DNA from: an uncultured Bacilli bacterium
GTDB taxonomy: Bacteria > Bacillota_I > Bacilli_A > RF39 > UBA660
Reading direction: 5' to 3'
Length of the DNA stretch: 18,449 bases
Assembly (NCBI GenBank): GCA_934163035.1
Contig: CAKPJX010000020.1
Span: 1 to 18,449 of the forward strand
The notes beneath the pieces were generated by a model. The model saw only the letters and a program-made list of their open reading frames with translations. It did not search any database and had not been told where the DNA came from. Both the position numbers and the translations under genes were made by a program. This document shows positions 7,133 to 14,472 of the stretch, piece by piece; within the stretch, counting starts at the first letter, position 1, and each line of letters begins with the position of its first letter.

Positions 7133-8797
7133 TTATATACTGTCTTTTTCGTTGCCATAATCCATTATTTTAGGACGACTTCTGTATCTATTACTATGTG
7201 GACTTCCTATGTTTTTAATACTCTCAAAAGCTCCACCAAATCCAGATTTTATATTGTTAATTCCTTCTTTTGCAAGCGAAACTCCACTCTTGATATAATC
7301 CACATTATATTTATCATTAGTGAAATCCCATTTTTTTGCAGCGTCTGCAATATTGCTTTCACCTTTAACATCTAGCATCCTACCGTATGCTCTTGCTATT
7401 GGATTGTTACTTTCTTGTAACATTTGTCCTCTCATCATTTGAGCTAGTCCTTTTCCTACTTTATCATTAAATCCTTTTGATAGTCTTGCGTTTGATTTTG
7501 GATTAACACTAGCAAGACCGTGTCTCATTCCGTTTAATGATTGAAAACCTCCTTTTGCAAGTTGTCCAATTCCTTTACCTGCTTTAATACCACCAAATGT
7601 TGTATTCTTCATTGCTCCCAAAGATCCTGCCATAAGAGCACCACCTGTTGCTATACCACCAGTTAACCCTCTCATTGCCATAATCATATCTCTACCTGAG
7701 TTTGCTGAAACATTATCACCGATAAACCTATTTAATGAAGTACAACCTGTCATTAACATCATTGCACATCCTAAATATAAAATTGACTGAGCAACAGTTT
7801 TAGTAAAATAATCCAAATTATTTATTTCAACACTATTTTGAATAGCATTAAACATGATAGCAGTTAAACCTATTAAAAGCATCATTGCCCCAGCTTGTAA
7901 TATTAAAGATGCTAATTGCTGATACAAAGCTGAACGTTGTTCTTTCCTTCCAACTGATGTTGCAATTACAAGCGGTGAAATAGTCATTAAAAATGCTAGT
8001 TCTAATTGTCTTCTTCCTAACATTAAAACAGCAAATCCTATACTAAATAAGAAAATTATTCCTATTACTATTCCAAATAAGAAATTGTATGAAAAGGCAT
8101 AATCCTGACCGTCATTCCATAAACCTTTTTTATAGATCGTACAACGATATGAAAATGCACCTGAATCCGATACATCACTTGCAGTTATGGTATTGTTCCT
8201 AATTAATTCTTCAAAATCTTCCATAGTATTTGCTTTACTAGTATTGGCATATCCATCCAAAAATTCCTTTATATCTTTAACATTTTCTTTATCTACCTTC
8301 TCACCATCTTTTACTAAATAACAAGATTCATTAATACTTAAATAAGCACTTTTCATCTTATCACCAATAGTAGATTTTTCTGCGGTAAAATTATTATAAA
8401 TTGAATTAGATAAATTAACTCCCAAATTAATACTAGTACTAAATATTAAATATATACTAAATATTAAAAAACCACATTTAACTATTTCTTTCACTATTTC
8501 AAATAGTGGTTGTTCATTGTTATCTGCATCTAAAATTCTAAATGATATTTTCCATACAGCAAAAAGTAGTAATACAATAAAAGATAATATGAAAAAGGCA
8601 TTGAAAATTTTTGTAAATGGTGAATTTTCTATATTTTCCAACATTTGAATAAAATTTAAACTATTTATTTTTTGAGCTACATTATATAATGTGTCAATTG
8701 TTGAAAATATAACATTAACTATTCCAATACCAATACCTCTTAATATATCTAAAACCCCATATTTAATATCACTACTAATACTTAATACTTGAAACAT
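7133..8797 (-). CDS. VirB6/TrbL-like polytopic conjugation channel protein
   Basis: The 554-residue protein begins at the ATG at 8797; the longer reading from a TTG at 8815 lies in the upstream gene. The TTGGGG ribosome site overlaps the end of the VirB2-like gene. It has about six membrane segments (roughly 64-84, 107-125, 240-260, 264-282, 297-317, 337-351) and an external loop (about 130-235) with two cysteines (about 159 and 219) that could form a disulfide. The stretch GRRQLELAFLMTISPLVIATSVGRKEQRSALYQQLASLILQ is typical of Gram-positive VirB6/TrbL relatives such as the CD3337/EF1877 or pLS20_p028 type. A Gly/Ala/Lys-rich cytoplasmic tail (about 370-554) follows. It would form part of the membrane channel. 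Confidence 0.87.
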   Translation of the reverse strand: MFQVLSISSDIKYGVLDILRGIGIGIVNVIFSTIDTLYNVAQKINSLNFIQMLENIENSPFTKIFNAFFILSFIVLLLFAVWKISFRILDADNNEQPLFEIVKEIVKCGFLIFSIYLIFSTSINLGVNLSNSIYNNFTAEKSTIGDKMKSAYLSINESCYLVKDGEKVDKENVKDIKEFLDGYANTSKANTMEDFEELIRNNTITASDVSDSGAFSYRCTIYKKGLWNDGQDYAFSYNFLFGIVIGIIFLFSIGFAVLMLGRRQLELAFLMTISPLVIATSVGRKEQRSALYQQLASLILQAGAMMLLIGLTAIMFNAIQNSVEINNLDYFTKTVAQSILYLGCAMMLMTGCTSLNRFIGDNVSANSGRDMIMAMRGLTGGIATGGALMAGSLGAMKNTTFGGIKAGKGIGQLAKGGFQSLNGMRHGLASVNPKSNARLSKGFNDKVGKGLAQMMRGQMLQESNNPIARAYGRMLDVKGESNIADAAKKWDFTNDKYNVDYIKSGVSLAKEGINNIKSGFGGAFESIKNIGSPHSNRYRSRPKIMDYGNEKDSI

Positions 8798-8798
8798 A

Positions 8799-9185
8799 TT
8801 ACCCCAACGTATCAATTACAAAGTTTATAATTGATGGTACTAATATTAAAAGTGCTACACCACCCAAAGTATACAAAATAGTCTTTTTTCTTCTTTGTTT
8901 AGTTTCATCATCTCCAACGATAAACTGAATAACAAATACTACAAGTGCTATAAAGGATAAAACTATACCAAATATTTGTATTTTAGTAGCTAGACTTTTA
9001 ATTATTGTCCCTAAACTTTCAATGGTTACATTACCACCCTCAATTTTATCTACAGCGTATACATTCGCTGTTAGAAAAAAAGAAATAATTAAACTTAAGA
9101 TAAATGCACCAATACAAAAAGTTTTTTCTTTTTTATTATTTACGATAGATACAGATTTTTTTTTATTCTTTTTTATATTAATCAA
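8799..9185 (-). CDS. VirB2/TrbC-like pilin or small membrane channel subunit
   Basis: A basic N-terminus rich in Lys/Asn is followed by a hydrophobic signal segment (about 23-42) with a plausible cleavage after V-Y-A (44). Two further membrane helices (about 72-90 and 106-123) flank a cytoplasmic loop GDDETKQRRKK. This signal-plus-two-helix plan is that of TrbC/VirB2 pilins and of small T4SS membrane proteins in Gram-positives. The gene precedes the VirB6-like gene, and its stop codon lies just before that gene's ATG. The conventional start, TTG at 9185, directly abuts the AAGGAG ribosome site. An in-frame ATA at 9176 has much better spacing and would give MKKNKKKSVS. Family assignment is from topology and position. 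Confidence 0.78.
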   Translation of the reverse strand: MINIKKNKKKSVSIVNNKKEKTFCIGAFILSLIISFFLTANVYAVDKIEGGNVTIESLGTIIKSLATKIQIFGIVLSFIALVVFVIQFIVGDDETKQRRKKTILYTLGGVALLILVPSIINFVIDTLG

Positions 9186-9192
9186 CTCCTTT

Positions 9193-9771
9193 TTATAATA
9201 CTTTTTCTTCTTTTAATTCATTGTAATAATTAAGTATTAATTTTAAATTATCATGAAGTAATCCCTCTTTTTCTTCTTTTAATCTATTTTTTAAACTAGA
9301 AATTAAACCACCATTATCTTTTCCAAATAGATAAGCATCATCGTATAATGTACATGCTGTATTATTATCAACTATTATATAGGCAATACCATCTGATAAT
9401 TCATTTTCTATACGTTCTTCTTTGTCTTGCTCTTTCGTTAAAGTATCTAGTGTTTTCAAAGTATATCTTCCGGCTGGAATATTTACATCACTAGTTCTTA
9501 ATACTATCGCTACTATATCTAATTCCAACTCATTCACCTCTTTTTCAAATTTAAATTTTAAACTCCTTGCTTCTTTCTCTTTTAATTTTAAATAATCATA
9601 TTTTGATATTCTTTTAATAGATTTAAAGACTGATACTTTATCTGTATCAGTCTTTAAGTATAATTTCAATTCACCATTATCATTATTACCATAGTATTTA
9701 AAGTCTATGTTATATAAATCATAAATACTAAGCAACTCATCTAATGAATATAATTTATTTTTATCTATCAT
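9193..9771 (-). CDS. Uncharacterised 192-aa protein coupled to SSB
   Basis: I do not recognise this protein. It starts with ATG at 9771 in a TAATG junction with the ssb stop, so it is almost certainly translationally coupled to ssb. It is soluble-looking and rich in Lys, Glu and Asp. Positions about 60-85 are a strongly charged helix (DYLKLKEKEARSLKFKFEKEVNELEL), and the C-terminus is a second charged helix (SSLKNRLKEEKEGLLHDNLKLILNYYNEL). A middle segment, VAIVLRTSDVNIPAGRYTLKTLDTL, looks like a beta-rich fold. A role in DNA processing or substrate preparation is suggested only by the pairing with SSB. The gene's stop is followed immediately by the ribosome site of the VirB2-like gene. Confidence 0.68.
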   Translation of the reverse strand: MIDKNKLYSLDELLSIYDLYNIDFKYYGNNDNGELKLYLKTDTDKVSVFKSIKRISKYDYLKLKEKEARSLKFKFEKEVNELELDIVAIVLRTSDVNIPAGRYTLKTLDTLTKEQDKEERIENELSDGIAYIIVDNNTACTLYDDAYLFGKDNGGLISSLKNRLKEEKEGLLHDNLKLILNYYNELKEEKVL

Positions 9772-10142
9772 TATTTTTCAATTTCATTTGAAGTTTCTTT
9801 TGCTTCTGTTTTATTTGAAAGTGAATAAGCTAAGTGTTTATAGTTAGTAACCACTGGACTAAATCCTTTAACCGGTTCTTCCTCAGTGCCATAGTTCTTT
9901 ATAGTATTGTATCCTTCCACAAAGATTAAAGATCCTTGCTTACTGATTTTAGAAATTCTTTCAGCGAGTTTATCCCACATTGTAAATTCCAAAAAATCAA
10001 CTATTTTTTCTCCATCTTTAGTTTTGTAATCCCTTTCACATGCTACACTTACATTTGTAACTTTTACTCCTTCTTTCGTTTCTCTTAAAACAGGATCCTT
10101 TGTAAGTCTCCCTATTACTGTAAATTTATTTTCACTATTCAT
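9771..10142 (-). CDS. ssb: Single-stranded DNA-binding protein (SSB)
   Basis: The 123-residue protein has a standard bacterial SSB OB-fold: NKFTVIGRLTKDPVLRETKEGVKVTNVSVACERDY at the N-terminus, then VDFLEFTMWDKLAERISKISKQGSLIFVEGYNTIKNY. A short acidic/polar tail ends NEIEK and lacks the D-D-x-P-F tip of housekeeping SSB proteins. That shortened form is common for element-borne SSBs, which protect the transferred strand and may damp host SOS or restriction responses. The ATG at 10142 follows AAGGAGG with 8 nt spacing. It lies between the adhesin gene and the coupled 192-aa gene, inside the transfer operon, and is thus a mobile-element copy rather than the chromosomal ssb, which usually sits between rpsF and rpsR. 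Confidence 0.93.
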   Translation of the reverse strand: MNSENKFTVIGRLTKDPVLRETKEGVKVTNVSVACERDYKTKDGEKIVDFLEFTMWDKLAERISKISKQGSLIFVEGYNTIKNYGTEEEPVKGFSPVVTNYKHLAYSLSNKTEAKETSNEIEK

Positions 10143-10163
10143 TATTTTTTCCTCCTTAATTTT

Positions 10164-12911
10164 TTATTTTTTCTTTTTTTTATCATTTGCAAGTAATATT
10201 AAGATAATACCTAAACCACATAAAGACAAAGGTATTAATACCTTGTAATCCTCTGCTAATGTATCTGGTACTTCTATTATTACTTTTTCATTGGATAGTG
10301 TATCTTTAATTATTTCACCATCTTTAAGTATTTCAAATTCATACATTTTATCGTTTAAAATATATCCCTCTGGTGCTTTACTTTCTCTAAATTTATATTT
10401 ACCATATTTTAATCCTTCAACATATATTTTTCCATTTTCATCAGTATAACCGCTATAAACAAGTTCATCTTTACTGTTAAATATTTCAATTAATGCTCCT
10501 TCTATTACTTCACCAGTAGATATATCTATTTTTGTTAATTCAAAATTACCACTTATCATAGTATTAGATAAAGTATCTTTTACAATATCTCCATTTTTCA
10601 TTATTTCGAACTCATGCATTTCTTCATTTAAAATATATCCCTCTGGTGCCATACTTTCTTTAAATTTGTATTTTTTACCACTTTCTAGGTCTTTTAGATT
10701 GATTTTTCCATTCTTATCAGTGTAACCACTATAAATGAGTTTTTCATCTTCAGTAAAAACCTCTATTAATGCTCCTTCTATTACTTCACCAGTAGATATA
10801 TCTGTTTTAGTAAGTTCAAAATTTCCTTTTCCCAAATAATTCTTTTGAGTAATTTTTAGTTTAACAATTTCAGTGTATTGATCACTGTACTTTAATTCAA
10901 AGCAATATGGCTTATTATTTAATACATGATTTCCAACTGTTTTAGTTTCAACTAAACAATACTTTCCTAAATATAAATCTGTTAATTTGTAATAACCATC
11001 TTTTGTAGTAAAAGATTTAATTACATCTTTATCCTTATAAATTAATGTACTATCTCCAGAATAAATATTACCATCAGCAACCAAATCATAATTAACTCCA
11101 TCTAAATTTATTTCTTCGTACCTAAATGTCTCGTTTTCTATAACTAATTTTTCGCCAATTTTATTTAATTCAACTTCACCTTTAACTTGTTTGTTAGTAA
11201 ATTTTACTACAAGCATTAGGCCAAAATCTTTATCTTCAATAAATTCACTATTTTCATTGATAATAAATTTTAAAGGTTCCTTATTCCAAATATATCCATC
11301 AATTTTTTGTTCCTCTAATTCTTCAATTTGATAATTTCCTGTTCCTAAAACATGTGGTGTAACGAATACTCCACCCTTTGTTTCAAAAATGCAAACTTTT
11401 TCTTGATTAGGATAAGTAACTTTTTGACAAACATATTCACCAGTATCAAGATTTTTAATTCTAAATTTAATTCCATCTTTCATTAATACTTTATTTGATT
11501 CATTATCAATTTTGATTACTTTTAATTTTGCTGTTATTTCGGCATTAGAAATTATTTTAGTTATATCATCATTTGAATTATTATCAATTATAACCTCAAA
11601 ATCGTCTACTTTTTCGTACCCTGATGTAGTTGTTACTTGCTTAAATATCCACACACCATAAGGAAGAGTAGTAGATGTAAATCCTTTTTCATTAGTTGTA
11701 ATTGTCTTATAATATTTATTGCTTGATTTCAGATATATATCAAAAGATACATTTGGTTCTCCTCTTAATACTGCAGAACTTCTATCTGCAAACACTTTAT
11801 AAATGTTTACCACCTTTTCAATAACATCTTCATAAACATCCATTTCTATTTCAAGATTATCTTTATCAATTTGAAATATATATTCTGTTCTATCAAGCAA
11901 ATATCCTTCACTTGGTGTTTTTTCTCTTAATATATATGTTTTATTTGGCGATAGAATTTTATCTGTTTTTGCACTAAATGAATCATCTATAATTAAGTTA
12001 GTTATTAACTTGTAATTTTCATCTAACAGTTCATAAATTGCATTCTTAAATGTTGCATCTCCTTGCGGTTTATTTAATTTAGTATCAAGATCCTTTTTGT
12101 TTATTTTAAGTGAACCACCTACAACATTTAATTTTACTCTTACTAATACAGGATCGTCTATTCCAAATACACCCATTTTTTGAGATGTTTTATCTTTTCC
12201 CACAAAAATAACAGTAGGGTCTTGAGTATAAGTTTTCTTTTTTAATACAATAGTTATGTTTCCTACAACATTTGGAGTTACTGACAAAGTATTTCCACTA
12301 ATTGAAACGTTTGCTTCAGAACTTTTTACTATATCAAAATTTGATAATAACCCTTTCGTGTCTGTAAAAGTTGTTGTTTCTCCAATAATAGCATCTTTTG
12401 TACTACTATCAAAAGATGGTATGTCATAATGAGTACTTGCCAATTTCTTAATTTCATTTCTTTCTTTGTTTAGATTTATAAACTTTCCGTTGCCATATCT
12501 CTCAGTCCAGAATTCAACAATTTGTCCACCTGTTTCCTCCCAGATAAGTGATTGAGTTGCTGCTCTATATCTTAAAGTATTATGCCCCGGATAATTATAC
12601 CCATAGTACCCATATAACTGAATTTTTCTATTTACCTCATCAGAATACGGAGAATTAATCCATCCAATAGCCCCATCATAATCAGAGGTTGTAATATTAA
12701 TTCCAGGTTCTATACAATAAGCAGTTTTACCATCTATATCATACAAATGCCACTGAGCAGACATATAAGATTGTCCTCCACCACGTCTTGTATAATACCA
12801 ATCATCAACTGGTGTTTGAATCAACGTAGCTGCTGATACATTAGTAAAACCTGTAAGCATAAAAAAAGCACTAACAAAAAACATTAGTGCAAACTTATAT
12901 TTATTTTTCAA
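10164..12911 (-). CDS. Large surface adhesin: thioester domain plus CnaB/SpaA repeats
   Basis: TTG at 12911 is the likely start (915 aa): AAGGAGGG lies 5 nt upstream, and the longer GTG reading at 12932 would place that site inside the gene. A signal peptide (about 1-28, ending N-V-S-A-A) is followed by a thioester (TQXA) domain with Cys66 in TAYCIEPG and Gln120 in AATQSLIWEE; this pair forms the internal thioester that bonds host or cell-surface amines. A beta-sandwich linker and about six prealbumin-like CnaB/SpaA domains follow, recognisable by K-x-D...E-x-x-A-P-E-G-Y; such domains carry Lys-Asn/Asp isopeptide bonds. The last two are a tandem duplication. The C-terminus has VPDTLA, a hydrophobic helix and a five-Lys tail, an LPXTG-like anchor with an unusual motif. 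It sits inside the transfer operon, so it may act as a mating adhesin. Confidence 0.9.
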   Translation of the reverse strand: MKNKYKFALMFFVSAFFMLTGFTNVSAATLIQTPVDDWYYTRRGGGQSYMSAQWHLYDIDGKTAYCIEPGINITTSDYDGAIGWINSPYSDEVNRKIQLYGYYGYNYPGHNTLRYRAATQSLIWEETGGQIVEFWTERYGNGKFINLNKERNEIKKLASTHYDIPSFDSSTKDAIIGETTTFTDTKGLLSNFDIVKSSEANVSISGNTLSVTPNVVGNITIVLKKKTYTQDPTVIFVGKDKTSQKMGVFGIDDPVLVRVKLNVVGGSLKINKKDLDTKLNKPQGDATFKNAIYELLDENYKLITNLIIDDSFSAKTDKILSPNKTYILREKTPSEGYLLDRTEYIFQIDKDNLEIEMDVYEDVIEKVVNIYKVFADRSSAVLRGEPNVSFDIYLKSSNKYYKTITTNEKGFTSTTLPYGVWIFKQVTTTSGYEKVDDFEVIIDNNSNDDITKIISNAEITAKLKVIKIDNESNKVLMKDGIKFRIKNLDTGEYVCQKVTYPNQEKVCIFETKGGVFVTPHVLGTGNYQIEELEEQKIDGYIWNKEPLKFIINENSEFIEDKDFGLMLVVKFTNKQVKGEVELNKIGEKLVIENETFRYEEINLDGVNYDLVADGNIYSGDSTLIYKDKDVIKSFTTKDGYYKLTDLYLGKYCLVETKTVGNHVLNNKPYCFELKYSDQYTEIVKLKITQKNYLGKGNFELTKTDISTGEVIEGALIEVFTEDEKLIYSGYTDKNGKINLKDLESGKKYKFKESMAPEGYILNEEMHEFEIMKNGDIVKDTLSNTMISGNFELTKIDISTGEVIEGALIEIFNSKDELVYSGYTDENGKIYVEGLKYGKYKFRESKAPEGYILNDKMYEFEILKDGEIIKDTLSNEKVIIEVPDTLAEDYKVLIPLSLCGLGIILILLANDKKKKK
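10254..10271 (-). other. Putative non-canonical sortase motif VPDTLA
   Basis: The segment encodes VPDTLA in the context EVPDTLAEDY, followed by a 20-residue hydrophobic stretch and KKKKK at the C-terminus. This is the layout of a cell-wall sorting signal. The canonical form is L-P-x-T-G, so Val for Leu and Leu for Gly are departures that would need a matching sortase or mean simple membrane anchoring. No sortase gene is in the window. Confidence 0.5.
10280..10826 (-). repeat. Tandem duplication of a 92-residue CnaB domain
   Basis: Two consecutive copies of a 276-bp unit encode GNFELTK(T/I)DISTGEVIEGALIE... and end in (I/V)KDTLSN. Copy 1 begins at 10826 and copy 2 at 10550, descending. Stretches 10489-10527 and 10765-10803 (39 bases) are identical and exactly 276 bp apart, which points to recent duplication or gene conversion within the adhesin gene. 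Confidence 0.85.
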
Positions 12912-12924
12912 TTTTTCCCTCCTT

Positions 12925-12945
12925 AAAAACACAACATAAGTTGTG
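12925..12945 (-). terminator. Compact hairpin with T-tract before the adhesin gene
   Basis: On the minus strand CACAAC-TTAT-GTTGTG makes a perfect 6-bp stem (7 with a G-U closing pair), followed at once by five T residues and then the adhesin's AAGGAGGG site. This looks like a weak intrinsic terminator or attenuator that would lower expression of the adhesin relative to the gene before it. It could also be an mRNA stabiliser or processing site. Confidence 0.5.
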
Positions 12946-12958
12946 CATATTATATTAT

Positions 12959-13573
12959 TTAATTATTATAAAAGAATTTTCCATCACCATAAGTTAAAAG
13001 AACTCTATATCCAACAATTTGCCCTTTATAAGCAAAACTCTTACAAGAAGCCGATACAACTTCATGATCATCATCTAAATATTTTAATTCAATATCAGTC
13101 AATGCTCTCTGACATTCTTCTCTTGAAAAAAATTCACATGTGGATTTAATTTTTTGATATTCTTCATCTTGGGTAATATCATTATTCTTTTTAGTATCTT
13201 CTTTTGGAACATCAATTATAGTTTGTTTGTGATCATTTGATTCTTTTTGTGTTTCAGTTTTAATTCCATTATCCTTTTTAGAATCGTTTTTACTTTCTTT
13301 AGACGGTTCTTGTGTTTTAATAGAAGAGTTATTATTAGGTTTTATATTAGATATGGCATTATCATCACTTTTGTTTTCTTCTATTTTATCTTTTTCTTTC
13401 TCTATAACCATTTCTTGTTCACTATTAGATACATTTTTTTTATCATTTACTTCACTATTTGGTAAAGTATTTGAATTATTATCTCTTGTTTTAAGAATAA
13501 ATAACGTTGTACTAGATGCTAGCACACATAAAATTAAAGTAACTACAAGAGGTATTATTATATTTCTTTGCAT
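12959..13573 (-). CDS. Membrane-anchored extracellular protein with Cys-containing C-terminal domain
   Basis: I do not recognise this 204-aa protein. It has a single N-terminal membrane helix (about 6-27, IIPLVVTLILCVLASSTTLFIL). A long hydrophilic low-complexity spacer (about 30-135) rich in Lys, Asn, Glu, Ser and Asp follows. The small C-terminal domain (about 138-204) has three cysteines: STCEFFSREECQRALTDIELKYL and SASCKSFAYKGQIVGYRVLLTYGDGKFFY. Two of these could form a disulfide outside the cell. The spacer would hold the domain away from the membrane, through the wall. It precedes the adhesin gene, so a role in mating-pair contact or in assembling the adhesin is possible. The ATG at 13573 follows AAAGGAGGG. 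The gene seems to have its own promoter and an inverted repeat around the ribosome site. Confidence 0.75.
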   Translation of the reverse strand: MQRNIIIPLVVTLILCVLASSTTLFILKTRDNNSNTLPNSEVNDKKNVSNSEQEMVIEKEKDKIEENKSDDNAISNIKPNNNSSIKTQEPSKESKNDSKKDNGIKTETQKESNDHKQTIIDVPKEDTKKNNDITQDEEYQKIKSTCEFFSREECQRALTDIELKYLDDDHEVVSASCKSFAYKGQIVGYRVLLTYGDGKFFYNN

Positions 13574-13628
13574 TAGAAATCCCTCCTTTTGTTAATACAA
13601 TTTTAACACGAATTTCTAAAAAAGTCAG
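13573..13628 (-). promoter_or_regulatory. Internal promoter with overlapping inverted repeat
   Basis: CTGACT (13628-13623), 17 nt and TAAAAT (13605-13600), with TG one base before the -10, form a good promoter for the 204-aa gene and those behind it. TTAGAAAT (13619-13612) and ATTTCTAA (13580-13573) are an 8-bp inverted repeat that brackets the ribosome site and touches the start codon; GTTAA/TTAAC is nested inside. Transcripts reading through from upstream could fold this, whereas transcripts from the internal promoter lack the 5' arm. Confidence 0.5.
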
Positions 13629-13631
13629 CAC

Positions 13632-13889
13632 CTATGAAATGTTTTGCATATTAATTATTGGTGCATCTTGTAAAGGCGTTGCATAAATTCCTAGTGTCGC
13701 GTGTGTTTCATTAATCTTATTATAAACTAAATTAATGTAGGCAACCATGCTTTGATACCTTTGAATTGAAATATCTAAGCCAGCTAATAATCTAAAATAT
13801 TCACTTGTACTAGATAATCCAAGTTCTTCTACTCTTTTATTCACATTGTTTTTTAATTCATGTGATAAAGATACTTTAATTTGCTCCAT
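13632..13889 (-). CDS. Ribbon-helix-helix DNA-binding protein
   Basis: The 85-residue protein begins IKVSLSHELKNNVNKRVEELGLSSTSEYFRLLAGLDI, a typical ribbon-helix-helix (CopG/Arc/MetJ) pattern: one short beta strand that contacts DNA, then two helices for dimerisation. A second helical part (about 43-65) and a polar tail follow. Such proteins in conjugative elements act either as autoregulators of the transfer operon or as relaxosome accessory proteins that bind oriT. Which applies here cannot be told, as no relaxase is in view. The ATG follows TAGGAGGTGAGTA with good spacing. It is the second gene of the operon, after a terminator-like hairpin, and ends in the window's only clear TAG stop. 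Confidence 0.8.
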   Translation of the reverse strand: MEQIKVSLSHELKNNVNKRVEELGLSSTSEYFRLLAGLDISIQRYQSMVAYINLVYNKINETHATLGIYATPLQDAPIINMQNIS

Positions 13890-13910
13890 TACTCACCTCC
13901 TAAATAACAA

Positions 13911-13935
13911 AATAAAAAGAAGATTTATTCTTCCT
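13911..13935 (-). terminator. Weak terminator or attenuator at the end of the first operon gene
   Basis: AGGAAGA-ATAAA-TCTTCTT (13935-13917) is a 7-bp stem that contains the stop codon of the sigma-like gene in its loop. It is followed by TTTTTATTTT. It may reduce read-through into the ribbon-helix-helix gene; ribosomes reaching the stop codon would interfere with it. Confidence 0.4.
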
Positions 13936-14452
13936 CAATTAGTGCTTTTAATTCTACCCATACTTTGACCAGACAACTTTTCTTATGTTTTTGTAATGTT
14001 CCTTTACACATAGCTAGTTTTTCAGCAATATATTCTTCAGATTTACTTTTAAAGAAAGTATCAATTAAATATATCGCTTCTTCTTTTGTAAGTTTAGTTG
14101 CAATTATATCCATAAGTATAGAATAAAATGATACAATCCAATATTCCTTTTCACATCTTCTAGCTACTATACTTTCAACCTGACTTACATTACTTCTCTG
14201 ACTCATTACCTCTCTTAATTGATAAGAAGGTGTGATTTTAATCATTTCAGATTCAATAGGATATTTATAAACATATTTAGCATCTTTAAATCTTATAAAT
14301 ATCTTTTCAACTTTTGATCTTATTTCTTTTACATCATAATTATTTAATGAATACGTACTTAATGTTTCTACATATTCATAATATTTTTCAGACTTCGTTA
14401 AAAAATCTATTGGAAAATTTACTAATTTTTCAAAAGTTAAATCTAATTCCAT
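13925..14452 (-). CDS. Sigma-70 region 4-like / ArpU-like regulatory protein
   Basis: This 175-aa protein is the first long gene of the transfer operon, with a strong AAAGGAGG site before the ATG at 14452. The C-terminal 60 residues, LTKEEAIYLIDTFFKSKSEEYIAEKLAMCKGTLQKHKKSCLVKVWVEL, fit a sigma-70 region 4 or ArpU/RinA-type helix-turn-helix: Y-I-A-E-K-L-A-M-C-K-G-T-L-Q-K-H-K-K-S is the likely HTH. The N-terminal about 110 residues are helical, charged and unrecognised, with no obvious sigma region 2. It probably controls expression of the element. Its position just behind a leader-peptide/terminator structure suggests that it is itself the regulated output. It could also be a phage-type late regulator. 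Confidence 0.7.
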   Translation of the reverse strand: MELDLTFEKLVNFPIDFLTKSEKYYEYVETLSTYSLNNYDVKEIRSKVEKIFIRFKDAKYVYKYPIESEMIKITPSYQLREVMSQRSNVSQVESIVARRCEKEYWIVSFYSILMDIIATKLTKEEAIYLIDTFFKSKSEEYIAEKLAMCKGTLQKHKKSCLVKVWVELKALIEEE

Positions 14453-14472
14453 AAAATCTGCCTCCTTTCACT

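Noticed and set aside
12943..13595. Several plus-strand open frames of 68-80 codons
   Set aside because: They are shadows of the Lys/Asn/Glu-rich spacer of the 204-aa gene and lack start signals.
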